Shown here: one piece after another, positions 43,177 through 52,156 of the stretch
Layout of the letters: every line of letters begins with the position of its first letter
Numbering within the stretch: position 1 is the stretch's first letter
DNA from: Chaetoceros tenuissimus
Lineage: Eukaryota > Bacillariophyta > Thalassiosirophyceae > Chaetocerotales > Chaetocerotaceae
Direction: 5' to 3'
Assembly (NCBI GenBank): GCA_021927905.1
Contig: BLLK01000023.1
Location: 186,001-250,000 of the forward strand
DNA length: 64,000 nucleotides
Notes under the pieces: model-generated
The model's database searches: none
Told to the model about the DNA's origin: nothing
What the model saw: the letters and a program-made list of their open reading frames with translations, nothing else
Made by a program: the position numbers and the translations under genes

Positions 43177-44772
43177 TTAGATATCAACAATCTTACCAGG
43201 ATTCATGATATTATTGGCATCAAGTCCTTTTTTGATCATTTCCATGAATTTTACACCTCCTTCACCATGCTCCTGCATAAGATGCTTGATTTTTCCATTT
43301 CCTATCCCATGTTCTCCTGTACATGTTCCACCAACTTCCAACGTTCTCTTGATTAAGTTGTCATTAATTTCGTGCAACTTTTGAATATATTCCTTGTCGT
43401 CATCTTCCAGTATGGGTAAAATGCAATGGAAGTTTCCGTCTCCAGCATGACCAAAAGTTGTTGCAATTACTCCATAATCTTTCACATCTTGCGCTGTTGC
43501 ACTAATCACATGAGCTAACTTGCTTAGTGGTACACAAGCGTCGGTGATGATAGCTTTCTCTGCCCCCTTTCTCATTGCCAAAGAAGCGTAATATAAATTA
43601 TGTCTAGCAGACCATAGTTTCCGCCTTTCAGCTTCATCTGTCTTGAACTCAAAGTTGGACCCTCCAAACTCATTGCAAATCAACTCCGTCAATTTCACAT
43701 GTTCCTGTACAATATCTTTGGTGGCACCAGTAAACTCTAAAAATACAGTCGGCTTTCGCACAACCTCCTCTGTATTAGAATCATTGGTCTCATTCCCGTC
43801 TGACATGATTGTATATTTATGAAAGGCATCCAAACTACTTTCATCCAACAATTCACACCTCTCCAAAGGTATACTTGAAAATTTCATGGTAGAAATGGCC
43901 ATCGCAGCCTCATGCAAAGTATCGAATTCACAAATTGCTGCTGAAACATGTTCGGCAACAGGATGAAGTTTCACAGTCACTTTGGTAATTACTCCTAATG
44001 TCCCTTCGGATCCACACATGAGACTTGTCAAATCATATCCCGAACTCGACTTCAAAGCGAACGAACCACAATTCGCCACAGTTCCATCTGGCAAAACACA
44101 TTCAAGTCCCAAGATATTTTCGCGCATAGTTCCATATGACACGGCAGTTGTTCCAGAAGCAGAGGTAGCAGTCATACCTCCAATCGTCGCATCAGCACCA
44201 GGATCTACTTTAAATTCCAACCCAGTGTGTCGTAATGCATGATTCAATTCATGTCTCGTCACTCCTGCTCCAACTTGAATATGTGCATCTTCTAATATCG
44301 TTCCATCCGTTGGTAAATCTACTTGTTTGAATTTTACCATGTCTAAACTTATCGAAGATGGATGTATTGCTGATACATGTCCTTCGACGGAGGTACCTGC
44401 TCCATATGGTATCACAGGTATTTTATATTGATTGCAATATTTGAGAATGGAAGATATATCTGTGACAGAGGTTGGTGTCAAAATTGCAGCTGGTGGAGAG
44501 GTGGGATGATATCCTTCTCCTTTTCCATGTACATCCAGATCATATTTGTTTTGATTGATTTCTACATGACTCAGGTTTGTAGATATTTCATTGAGAAATT
44601 TGGAGAGGGATGATGAAGAATGAGAAGCAGAGTTCGAAGAGAAACTATGTGTTGATGAGGAATAATGAAGCTTCTGAAAGCGATGTTGCAAAAGACTTCT
44701 CGAAGCTCGAACGGCTAACAATTTTGGAAGCTGGTGCATGATAAGATTGGAATTATGGATTAAATATTGCAA
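43177..44772 (-). CDS. LDHD: D-lactate dehydrogenase-like FAD oxidase (mitochondrial)
   Basis: A 531-residue single-exon protein. The N-terminus is basic, Ser/His/Arg-rich and lacks acids, like a mitochondrial presequence. The FAD-binding type 4 domain is clear: PYGAGTSVEGH, the DPGADATIGGM-T-A-TSASGTTAVSYGTM block and GSEGTLGVITKVTV. The FAD-oxidase C-terminal domain has FGHAGDGNFHC and GTCTGEHGIGNGK with metal- and substrate-binding histidines. The family oxidises D-lactate or related D-2-hydroxy acids, passing electrons to cytochrome c or ETF; D-2-hydroxyglutarate cannot be excluded as substrate. A retrotransposon begins only 51 bp upstream of its ATG. Confidence 0.88.
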   Translation of the reverse strand: MQYLIHNSNLIMHQLPKLLAVRASRSLLQHRFQKLHYSSSTHSFSSNSASHSSSSLSKFLNEISTNLSHVEINQNKYDLDVHGKGEGYHPTSPPAAILTPTSVTDISSILKYCNQYKIPVIPYGAGTSVEGHVSAIHPSSISLDMVKFKQVDLPTDGTILEDAHIQVGAGVTRHELNHALRHTGLEFKVDPGADATIGGMTATSASGTTAVSYGTMRENILGLECVLPDGTVANCGSFALKSSSGYDLTSLMCGSEGTLGVITKVTVKLHPVAEHVSAAICEFDTLHEAAMAISTMKFSSIPLERCELLDESSLDAFHKYTIMSDGNETNDSNTEEVVRKPTVFLEFTGATKDIVQEHVKLTELICNEFGGSNFEFKTDEAERRKLWSARHNLYYASLAMRKGAEKAIITDACVPLSKLAHVISATAQDVKDYGVIATTFGHAGDGNFHCILPILEDDDKEYIQKLHEINDNLIKRTLEVGGTCTGEHGIGNGKIKHLMQEHGEGGVKFMEMIKKGLDANNIMNPGKIVDI

Positions 44773-44822
44773 TTTGCTGTAGTCACTAGTATAGGTTCTA
44801 ATTGGAATTTGAATGGACTTGT

Positions 44823-44961
44823 GTGGTTACCACCACTGCCATTCGTCACTTTCTCTTCTAGTGTCTATAGCTAATTTATAAGAGCATTGGCGAAAATTGA
44901 TGTTTACTAGGAAACCTCAACCATGCCGCCAAGGTAAGATGCATTTGAGAATCATCTTGCC
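44823..44961 (-). repeat. Split direct repeat B2 (right terminus)
   Basis: 139 bp, identical as read to 45179-45317. It forms the outer end of the retrotransposon on the LDHD side, starting GTGGTTACC on the plus strand. Confidence 0.85.
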
Positions 44962-44984
44962 AAGGCGGGGGTGGGTGGGAGAGG

Positions 44985-45184
44985 CTTTTTAATTTTTCTA
45001 TCTTATCTACTAAGCGTGAATTAAGAAACAACTGAGAACAACCATTAGGTAGTTGTTTCCTTTCAACATTCAAGTGTTGCTGGTGATGAAGAATATCTCG
45101 TTGAGGGGTACACTTGGATGTACATTGAAGGATGATAACCTGGTGTCTAACCCCTCTACGAGACGTTCCACATTTGCCGTGGTT
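44985..45184 (-). repeat. Split direct repeat A2
   Basis: 200 bp, identical as read to 50735-50934 (offset 5750). It overlaps B1 by six bases (GTGGTT), which makes the internal B1-A2 boundary a copy of the expected circle junction. Confidence 0.88.
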
Positions 45185-45317
45185 ACCACCACTGCCATTC
45201 GTCACTTTCTCTTCTAGTGTCTATAGCTAATTTATAAGAGCATTGGCGAAAATTGATGTTTACTAGGAAACCTCAACCATGCCGCCAAGGTAAGATGCAT
45301 TTGAGAATCATCTTGCC
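45179..45317 (-). repeat. Split direct repeat B1
   Basis: 139 bp, identical as read to 44823-44961 (offset 356). It lies immediately after the recombinase gene in element orientation. Confidence 0.85.
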
Positions 45318-45345
45318 TGCCACCAAAGCCATAGACGGGTGGGGT

Positions 45346-46515
45346 TTAAAAGAGAGGGACTTCTTGGTTTGGAATTAAGGTGAAATTGCCACCAGTCAGC
45401 ATGCGTTGACTGAAGTGTTGCATAAGTTGAGAATTTTGCAGATGTAGGTATCGTAGCATTTCATCAGATCTCCAGCGTCCAAGAAGACGGATGACATCAG
45501 AATCGACATTTGCGCACAGCAGAGCATTTGCACCAGCAGCTCGCAAGCAGCGTGCGCTAACATCGGATGGAAGGAAACCAAGGGCGGGACCAAGAGCAGC
45601 AACATTTGTGCGAAGAGTGTTTGTTATATCAGATGGACAAACATGCACAAGGCGTTGTCGTTCTTGGCAAAAATATGTACACAGTGGTGTATTTGGTGCA
45701 GCGTTATGCTGTTTCAAATGAATGACTCTACGTGCCAGCGCTTTGACTGGACAGAGGTAGAATTCTCCACTGCATGAGAGTCCAATGACTTCTCCACGAA
45801 CTCCATTCTTTTGCGTAGTGAATGTTAATGAAACAAAAGTGGCTTGACGGAGTTGTGTGGGTGTAGCTGTCATTGTATTGAGTCGCTGATGGCCAATCCA
45901 AAATTGAACATCAGCAAGAAGAAAGGGATCACTATCGGTGTTGGAGTAAGAATATTCTCCAGGACGAAGAAGAAAGAAGAAAGCAATGATTATCATGTCG
46001 GCTGTGGCATGTTGATTGAAGCTGTTGCCAGAGAAAGCAATTTGTGCAATTCGACGGATGACTGAAAGAGGAACTGGCTTCACTCTATTTGGAGGCGGGT
46101 CCTTTTTCTTGTAAGACTTGATCATCCTTGCCAAACGAAAATCAATGTTATCATGACAATTTAGTCTTGGGTCCTGTTCACCCAATTCAAGGTACGTCTG
46201 TCCAATGCTCCGTAGGTAATCTTCAGCTGATCGAGCACGTATTGGATTCTTGTTGGCTGCATAGAATCCGTGTCGTACTCTGTGGAGGAAGACTTGTAGG
46301 TACGGTACTTTGTCCTCGACGGTTTGGAGTAAGGGATCTTGGCCCAGGACACTTGTGAACTCAATCCACTTTTCCCAGTGTGTGTCAGAGGCGGCGGAAC
46401 GTCCAGTAGTAACTCCTTGTCGAACTTCTTGTTCCGCAAAGCCGAGATCACGCCAGAAATCAGCTTTTGTGTCGGGTGCACAATTTTGAAGGTGTATTTC
46501 TGTTTGAATTTGGAA
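45346..46515 (-). CDS. DIRS-order tyrosine recombinase (frameshifted frame)
   Basis: The frame is open from 46515, just after a TAA at 46518-46516, to 45346, about 389 residues. Family sequence begins well before any Met: KADFWRDLGFAEQEV, RVRHGFYAANKNPIRARSAE, DYLRSIGQTYLELG, QDPRLN. The catalytic domain shows FFLLRPGEY (first Arg), SARCLRAAGANALL (second Arg region) and GRWRSDEMLRYLH (nucleophilic Tyr). The enzyme would integrate a circular cDNA by site-specific recombination. The frame overlaps the Pol frame by 355 bp in the -1 register and lacks an AUG ahead of conserved sequence, so expression probably needs -1 frameshifting or another non-AUG route. Confidence 0.85.
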   Translation of the reverse strand, partial: FQIQTEIHLQNCAPDTKADFWRDLGFAEQEVRQGVTTGRSAASDTHWEKWIEFTSVLGQDPLLQTVEDKVPYLQVFLHRVRHGFYAANKNPIRARSAEDYLRSIGQTYLELGEQDPRLNCHDNIDFRLARMIKSYKKKDPPPNRVKPVPLSVIRRIAQIAFSGNSFNQHATADMIIIAFFFLLRPGEYSYSNTDSDPFLLADVQFWIGHQRLNTMTATPTQLRQATFVSLTFTTQKNGVRGEVIGLSCSGEFYLCPVKALARRVIHLKQHNAAPNTPLCTYFCQERQRLVHVCPSDITNTLRTNVAALGPALGFLPSDVSARCLRAAGANALLCANVDSDVIRLLGRWRSDEMLRYLHLQNSQLMQHFSQRMLTGGNFTLIPNQEVPLF

Positions 46516-48653
46516 TTAAAGTGAGTGAGAAGTTCGCAATTGGATAAATGGAATAAACGAGAAGAGTCATCAGCAAGAGGATTGGATGGTCCGGAGATGT
46601 AATCATGCCTAGGAACGTATCTATGAAAGCGCTGATGAATTCCAAAGAGTCTCAAGAGTTGATGTGTTACTGCTGCATTTGTTGCACTTCCTTTCCTTTC
46701 CCAGAAGAGAGTAGCCAGATTATCCGTCTTGCTGACCAGTGTCCTTTCTCGAACATCCAAACAATGTGCTATCACATCCAAGTGTAGTAATCCTCCAGCT
46801 AATTCTAAATCGGAATTTGTAATCTTTCCTTGAGGATTGTCTTCGGTGACCAAGTCATCAATGATGTCTTGAGGCCACTTGTATCTCCACAGTAACGGAT
46901 GCAATGTGTTTTTGTTTTTCATACGACTTCCAATTGTGTGAGAAGGGAACCAAACACCGCCTGCTCCTTCACCTGACGCATCATGAAAGCCTAAAGCTGA
47001 TGGTAAAAGTGGCACTAGCTCGGCAATACGAGTTGGTCTCTTTGAAATGTCTTTGAGCATCCATTGAAAATCTGCAATCGATTGATGTACACCCTTCCGC
47101 AATGAAATTCGACTTCTCTTATCCAACGATCGCAACGCTTCTTGCATCATTCCAAACATACATCTTGCACCAGGTAGTGCTAAAGCCATAGACCGTAATT
47201 CACCAAGAAGCTTATGCCATTTCTTGACACCTATGCGTTTCTGTGTTGAGGGAATACTCGATAGAATGGCGCCAAGTCTTTCCTGACGATGCTGTGGAAG
47301 CTCAATGGTCATTGCTACTGTATTTATGATCCACCCAAGCACTAGCTTGATTGTGCTCCAAGAGCAATCTCCCTTTCTCAACTTTTTGAGTGACACTGGT
47401 TCGCGTCTGTATTCACTGTCATAGAAGTCATTGGGACGGAACACTGTATCAATTGCGTGTAACAATGTGTCTCGGACGTAATTTCGATTACCAGTTTGTG
47501 CAAGGGCAATGAAGTCATCAACAAATACGTCGATATACTGTAGTAATGTCATAGGGAAGGGTAGAGACGGATCTCTAACAGTAGGAATATCAGTTTGTGA
47601 TAGTGATGAATTCAGCGTGGTAGCTGAAACAAATGGGGGCTGCAGCGCAGTAGCTGTAGCAGTTGGGGGTGATATTGGGCCATCCATAGGTGCAGCATGT
47701 TTAGAAAGTGGATGAGCTGCAGAAGGACTTCCAGCTTGTAGTGAACGATTGGCTAGGTCAGCAATTGTTTCAGTGGCAGTACAGAACGCTGGAGGAGAAT
47801 TCTTCCAGCCCATTGGCAATACTAGTGGAAAGGCTACAAGGTTGTTGTGTGTTGCAGAAGGGAAGGTCACTCCCAGCTTGGGTATATCGTCAATGTTGAG
47901 GCACAACCGATAAAAGCCATCGGATAAGTCTACCTTCATAAGCTGGACTGGTCCATGATTGGGATTGGAAAGCAGTATTTCGCGAAGTATTCTATCCAAA
48001 GCATGACCAAATTGCATGGAATCCAAGACCAGTGGCAACGTGTCTTCATTTATATTGTAGAAGCTATAATCGACAATCCATCTAGGTCTTCTCTCGCGTT
48101 GTGGAACAACTCCAGGTGGTGATAGGCGTAGGTTTGGCAATGACTGAACGTCTTCGAATGGCAGGATGATCCACTGCCCTTTCTGCATCATATCCACAAA
48201 CTCTTCCTCCAGAAAATCAAGATACTCGAAGCAAGACCGATGACTGCCTCTTTGCAGCGCTTCATCAATACGTTCTTTGCTCCACGGCTTGGTTTTGAAA
48301 CGAACTGGAACTCCTCTCTTTCTGTACTGGTTCAGTACATGACCAGCAGGATGATTTATATTTGTAGTTGCTAAGTCGACTCTGCCTCTTTTAATCTGTA
48401 TGAACTTTCTCCAACCCACTTTCCTAAACAAATCAGCATCCGATTCAATTAACTTACCAATATCACGGTGATGTGGAAGTTTAGTGTTTTTTACACTAGT
48501 TTCCACATTCACCTTGATGCGTTTTGCATCGTTATTTGATGGGGGTTTTGTTTGAAGGGGGTTGGTTGGCGAGACCGAAGGAATAGGAATAGAAGTAAGG
48601 GTAACTGGGCTTAAATTAGGCGCTACAGTATTCAATTCCTTCCAGCCAAGTTT
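46161..48653 (-). CDS. Pol: reverse transcriptase and RNase H
   Basis: The frame is open from the codon after the Gag UGA (48653) to a stop at 46161, about 830 residues. RT motifs: RWIVDYSFYNIN, VQLMKVDLSDGFYRL (first Asp), FPLVLPMGWKNSPPAFC and the active site YIDVFVDDF. RNase H is of the DIRS/Ty3 kind, with LGFHDASGEGAGG, SDLELAGGLL and SKTDNLATLFW supplying the acids. The family block NPLADDSSRLFHLS and FNSKFKQKY then leads toward the recombinase. The first Met is far inside, so translation likely depends on reading through the Gag stop, which is in the same frame. Confidence 0.88.
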   Translation of the reverse strand, partial: KLGWKELNTVAPNLSPVTLTSIPIPSVSPTNPLQTKPPSNNDAKRIKVNVETSVKNTKLPHHRDIGKLIESDADLFRKVGWRKFIQIKRGRVDLATTNINHPAGHVLNQYRKRGVPVRFKTKPWSKERIDEALQRGSHRSCFEYLDFLEEEFVDMMQKGQWIILPFEDVQSLPNLRLSPPGVVPQRERRPRWIVDYSFYNINEDTLPLVLDSMQFGHALDRILREILLSNPNHGPVQLMKVDLSDGFYRLCLNIDDIPKLGVTFPSATHNNLVAFPLVLPMGWKNSPPAFCTATETIADLANRSLQAGSPSAAHPLSKHAAPMDGPISPPTATATALQPPFVSATTLNSSLSQTDIPTVRDPSLPFPMTLLQYIDVFVDDFIALAQTGNRNYVRDTLLHAIDTVFRPNDFYDSEYRREPVSLKKLRKGDCSWSTIKLVLGWIINTVAMTIELPQHRQERLGAILSSIPSTQKRIGVKKWHKLLGELRSMALALPGARCMFGMMQEALRSLDKRSRISLRKGVHQSIADFQWMLKDISKRPTRIAELVPLLPSALGFHDASGEGAGGVWFPSHTIGSRMKNKNTLHPLLWRYKWPQDIIDDLVTEDNPQGKITNSDLELAGGLLHLDVIAHCLDVRERTLVSKTDNLATLFWERKGSATNAAVTHQLLRLFGIHQRFHRYVPRHDYISGPSNPLADDSSRLFHLSNCELLTHFNSKFKQKYTFKIVHPTQKLISGVISALRNKKFDKELLLDVPPPLTHTGKSGLSSQVSWAKIPYSKPSRTKYRTYKSSSTEYDTDSMQPTRIQYVLDQLKITYGALDRRTLNWVNRTQD

Positions 48654-50696
48654 TCACTGGTGAGGCCAGTGCTCCGAGCACAACTGCACCATCGGTGCAT
48701 ATTGGCTGGCAGAATAAGGGACATGATCATAAGAAGAGTTGCAACCTTCATTGCAGGTACCCTTCACATGGTAAGCAAGGCACATCGTCTTGTTGGAGTC
48801 TACACGGGATTTGGGCAACTCTAATCCTGCTGCTAACCATCTAGATCTTACATCTCTAGCTCGCATGGATCTATCCTCTCTGTATTGGTTGAATAGGTCG
48901 GCATTGAAGGTAGGATTTGTGATAGTACGGTTTCCTCCAGGTGTGGCTCTGCTATCACTGTCATCACGTCCTTGCAATCCTCCAGTAGTAAGTGAAGGTG
49001 ATGGATTTACATTGGTTAATCCCAACTGCTCCAGAAAATGAGATCCCATGACTGGCTCCCATTGCTGATGCAGACGAATGGATTGGAAAACTCCATGTGT
49101 ATTCAGAGTGGGAAGATCTGCAGGCTGAACATTTGGGTAAGAAGCCATATCGAACCAATAATCTATCTCCGTCTGCAGTTTGAACTGAAGCCGAGGCCAA
49201 AAGAGGAGTCTGCCATTCAATTCACAACCCGCTTGATACATCTGAAGCTCTACCTGCTTCTGGTTTAACATACGATAATAAGTAGCAAGATTGGTTGTTA
49301 CCGGATGTGCACCTCCCCAGAGGCACTGATGATAGATGAGATATTTCTGAATCAGGTGCAAATAGCTGACAGTATCCGTGGAGGCCTTGATGTCCAAACC
49401 TGAGATGAGCTGAAGGTCCGCAGCCGAAGGTGCTGCTCCACCCGAGTGTAACGTTTCGTACAAAGTAGCTTGCTGTACTACGCTGGAATTGCTGGTATCA
49501 AGAAGGAAGGAATTAAAATATTCCTTAAAGTCACCTGCAGCGGAGGCTGAGTGGAATTGCAGATTCAAGATTTTCTCCAAGATCCCTGGAGTGGTATCAA
49601 CTTTCACATAGGTGAGATGCAACTGCTGTTTGGCGAGTTCCAAGTGCTGGCTGAGGATTCTGATCCGATCCCCCTTTTTAGACCTAGCCAACTGGTTCCA
49701 AACAGGTTGCAATAAGTTTCCATTTTGGACTTGTGCATAAGTAAGAAGTTTGTCATACGACGCTGGATACTCCGACTGGAAAGTCTTGTTCCTTGCCCTA
49801 TTTCTTTCCTGTTGACTCTCGATTCTTCCCAAATGTACTTCTTGTGTCAAGGCATGAATGCCTTGGCTCACTAGCGTAGCTTGTGCGTGTCCAACCGCGT
49901 TGTTAAAATGGGGAAAATCCTCATACAGAAGTCTTCTACGATGTGCAATCAAATCCGGATCCAAGGCTACTACAGTAGGTAGATCTTCAGAGTCTAGAGC
50001 CAGATGTGATAAATCATTAGGTGTAGGACGACTCATGCATGCTCTCAGATAATTAATCAGTGGTTCACATTGCTGTTCCAATTGATCAGTGACGATGGCT
50101 CCTCTCATAGTAGTCCAGAGTTCCTTAGGTGTGTGTGGACGATCTATTACCAATGGTACATATGCATGTGGCACTAAGCAGCAATACCTTGTACGGATAA
50201 GCTCAACATTAGGGTCATTGGCTTGAAATGGGCCGAAAAGTTCGTCATCGGGATCCGCCGCGATCAAGTTGTCCAGTTGAGCCGCAGTTGGCACCAACAT
50301 GTTATTGGACTGATGATACATGGAACGAGGCCAAATCGCTAATGAGAACTGTTGCTCCATCAAATCTCCAATTTGAATAAAAATTTCACCGTCATGAGGA
50401 GTAGCTCTAATGGGAGAAGCAGTGTAGGTTGCTGGGTTGATGTAGGCATGAATCTTCTCTGAATCTTCATGGTATACTATGAAGCAGTATGTCACGGCTG
50501 GTTGGCCTTGTCTACCAGATAACGCAGTTTCTTCTACTTGGACAGGTGTAAAGCTATTGAAGTCAGTGTACGGAGCAAGTAGGGTCTGAACATGTCCATC
50601 CATAGTGTTGTTCGTAGCATCGCTGAAAAGGTCGAAGTAAGTTGTTGTTGGCGCAGCGGGCGCTGCCGGAATGGCTCCTTGTCCAGCATGAGCCAT
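48654..50696 (-). CDS. Gag-like protein with CCCH knuckle
   Basis: A 680-residue frame from ATG 50696. It is Ala/Pro-rich at the N-terminus, then mostly helical and Gln-rich, with no enzyme motif. Near the C-terminus CLAYHVKGTCNEGCNSSYDH is a C-x8-C-x3-C-x5-H zinc knuckle typical of DIRS-order Gag proteins, which package the RNA. It ends WPHQ followed by UGA (48656-48654), and the same frame continues into Pol. A1 lies directly upstream and probably holds the promoter. Confidence 0.8.
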   Translation of the reverse strand: MAHAGQGAIPAAPAAPTTTYFDLFSDATNNTMDGHVQTLLAPYTDFNSFTPVQVEETALSGRQGQPAVTYCFIVYHEDSEKIHAYINPATYTASPIRATPHDGEIFIQIGDLMEQQFSLAIWPRSMYHQSNNMLVPTAAQLDNLIAADPDDELFGPFQANDPNVELIRTRYCCLVPHAYVPLVIDRPHTPKELWTTMRGAIVTDQLEQQCEPLINYLRACMSRPTPNDLSHLALDSEDLPTVVALDPDLIAHRRRLLYEDFPHFNNAVGHAQATLVSQGIHALTQEVHLGRIESQQERNRARNKTFQSEYPASYDKLLTYAQVQNGNLLQPVWNQLARSKKGDRIRILSQHLELAKQQLHLTYVKVDTTPGILEKILNLQFHSASAAGDFKEYFNSFLLDTSNSSVVQQATLYETLHSGGAAPSAADLQLISGLDIKASTDTVSYLHLIQKYLIYHQCLWGGAHPVTTNLATYYRMLNQKQVELQMYQAGCELNGRLLFWPRLQFKLQTEIDYWFDMASYPNVQPADLPTLNTHGVFQSIRLHQQWEPVMGSHFLEQLGLTNVNPSPSLTTGGLQGRDDSDSRATPGGNRTITNPTFNADLFNQYREDRSMRARDVRSRWLAAGLELPKSRVDSNKTMCLAYHVKGTCNEGCNSSYDHVPYSASQYAPMVQLCSEHWPHQ

Positions 50697-50934
50697 GGTA
50701 GAAGTGTGAGCTGCGGTGATGAACAGGTATTCACCTTTTTAATTTTTCTATCTTATCTACTAAGCGTGAATTAAGAAACAACTGAGAACAACCATTAGGT
50801 AGTTGTTTCCTTTCAACATTCAAGTGTTGCTGGTGATGAAGAATATCTCGTTGAGGGGTACACTTGGATGTACATTGAAGGATGATAACCTGGTGTCTAA
50901 CCCCTCTACGAGACGTTCCACATTTGCCGTGGTT

Positions 50935-51971
50935 GAGAAGATTGGGGTTCGCATTCATTTTTGATATGCCTAGCTGTATAAATCTCAATTCAATTGCAAT
51001 GGCTAGCTTACTCGGAGGGTGGATTGAAGAATGAGCGAGGAGGTGCTAATTATGCAAAAACTAATCACCATCACTGTTTTAAAAATAATGAGCATTGTCG
51101 AGAAGAAGAGGAAAGAACATGCTTCTCATGAGCCCCCCTCATTTGCGTTGTTTGATAACAAGAACGACTCTTTAGATCCCAATGAAGTTAACCTAGTATG
51201 TAAGCTTTTCACATGTCATACGTAGCAAAAAAGTCTTGTGTCCTAGAGTGCTAGCTTTTATATGATCATCAAAAGATTTTTTCTATCCTCCTAGTCTTTT
51301 CATTTTTTTCTTCAAAAATAACTTTGACCTTTGACATTGAAATTACGTAGATAGAAAATCCATTTTGTTTGTGAAAAAGAAGCTATTTCACCGATCAATA
51401 ACACTTCCGGAAGTATGGTTTATTTTCAGTCGTTCATCGGAGAGATCTATCATAATTTTTTGCTGATGCAAATGCAAACTTGTAGTCTACTCACTACACT
51501 TCATGCGTTACGAATTATCAACTGGAGATTTGTCTTGTGATTGATAATGATATTTTCGAATTTACGAGTATTCCTGTAATAAATGAAAACTTCCAACATG
51601 TTTTCAGAATCAAATTCTACTACATCCAACGCACATCCATCCAAAAAAGGACGCAGAAGGAAGCTGCCTTCTTGGAAGTCCCAAGAGAGCACTGTTTTCT
51701 GTTTTTCATCTTGTAGGCTGTCCAAAACAATAAAATCTAAAACTGTAGAAATGAGAAACTATATTTAGGTTGCAAACGCTGATAACTTTTTTCATTTCTT
51801 CTAATGAAGGCGGGTTTCTCCGATTTTTGACTTTTGATGTAGTACTTCTAGCACTTTGTACTTTCATTTTAGCCCGGCACTGAAGAAATCTGATTATGAC
51901 TTTGATATTCCTCAAAGTAACTTTGCTGACGCATAGACAGAATTTGTATGCATTTTTCATCATGTTAGTTG
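50935..51971. other. Region between the two mobile elements
   Basis: 1037 bp without a supported gene. Short frames at 51031-51225 (plus) and 51501-51725 (minus) look partly protein-like but end abruptly, perhaps remnants of a broken gene. The last part holds the left 38-bp flanking repeat. Confidence 0.45.
51922..51959 (+). repeat. 38-bp flanking direct repeat, left copy
   Basis: Starts TTTGCTGACGCATAGAC and ends CATTTTTCA. It matches 58420-58457 in direct orientation with two mismatches. It sits 12 bp outside the left terminal inverted repeat. Confidence 0.75.
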
Positions 51972-51994
51972 GGGGATACGGTAACTCATGTTTT
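51972..51994 (+). repeat. Left terminal inverted repeat
   Basis: 23 bp starting GGGGATACGG and ending CATGTTTT, the exact reverse complement of 58393-58415. Confidence 0.8.
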
Positions 51995-52156
51995 GGTTAA
52001 AATCCATCATGCCATGAGACGACGAAAATGTCTAGCTACATAAATATCTAAGTACAATAAATACATTATTTAAATTTACAGTATCTACATTATCCAATTC
52101 TTTTTCTGATTGACGCTAAGGTGAAATATCAGCATCTTGAACATTTTATTTACAAC

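Larger units (their letters stand above)
44823..50934 (-). mobile_element. Ngaro/PAT-type tyrosine-recombinase retrotransposon
   Basis: A 6112-bp element on the minus strand. The order is repeat A1 (50934-50735), Gag, Pol (RT and RNase H), tyrosine recombinase, then B1 (45317-45179), A2 (45184-44985) and B2 (44961-44823). This A1-ORFs-B1-A2-B2 split-direct-repeat layout is known for PAT and Ngaro members of the DIRS order. The A copies (200 bp) and B copies (139 bp) appear identical, so insertion is recent and the copy is probably active or was until lately. All three junctions share AACCAC, consistent with a recombinase crossover core and no target duplication. Confidence 0.88.

Noticed and set aside
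46185-46515. Recombinase starting at a non-AUG codon near 46185
   Set aside because: Conserved family sequence continues far upstream in the same frame, so the protein must begin earlier, via the overlap with Pol.
51501-51725. Minus-strand frame with protein-like sequence between the mobile elements
   Set aside because: No start context, splice sites or family. At best a remnant of a broken gene, so described only under the gap.
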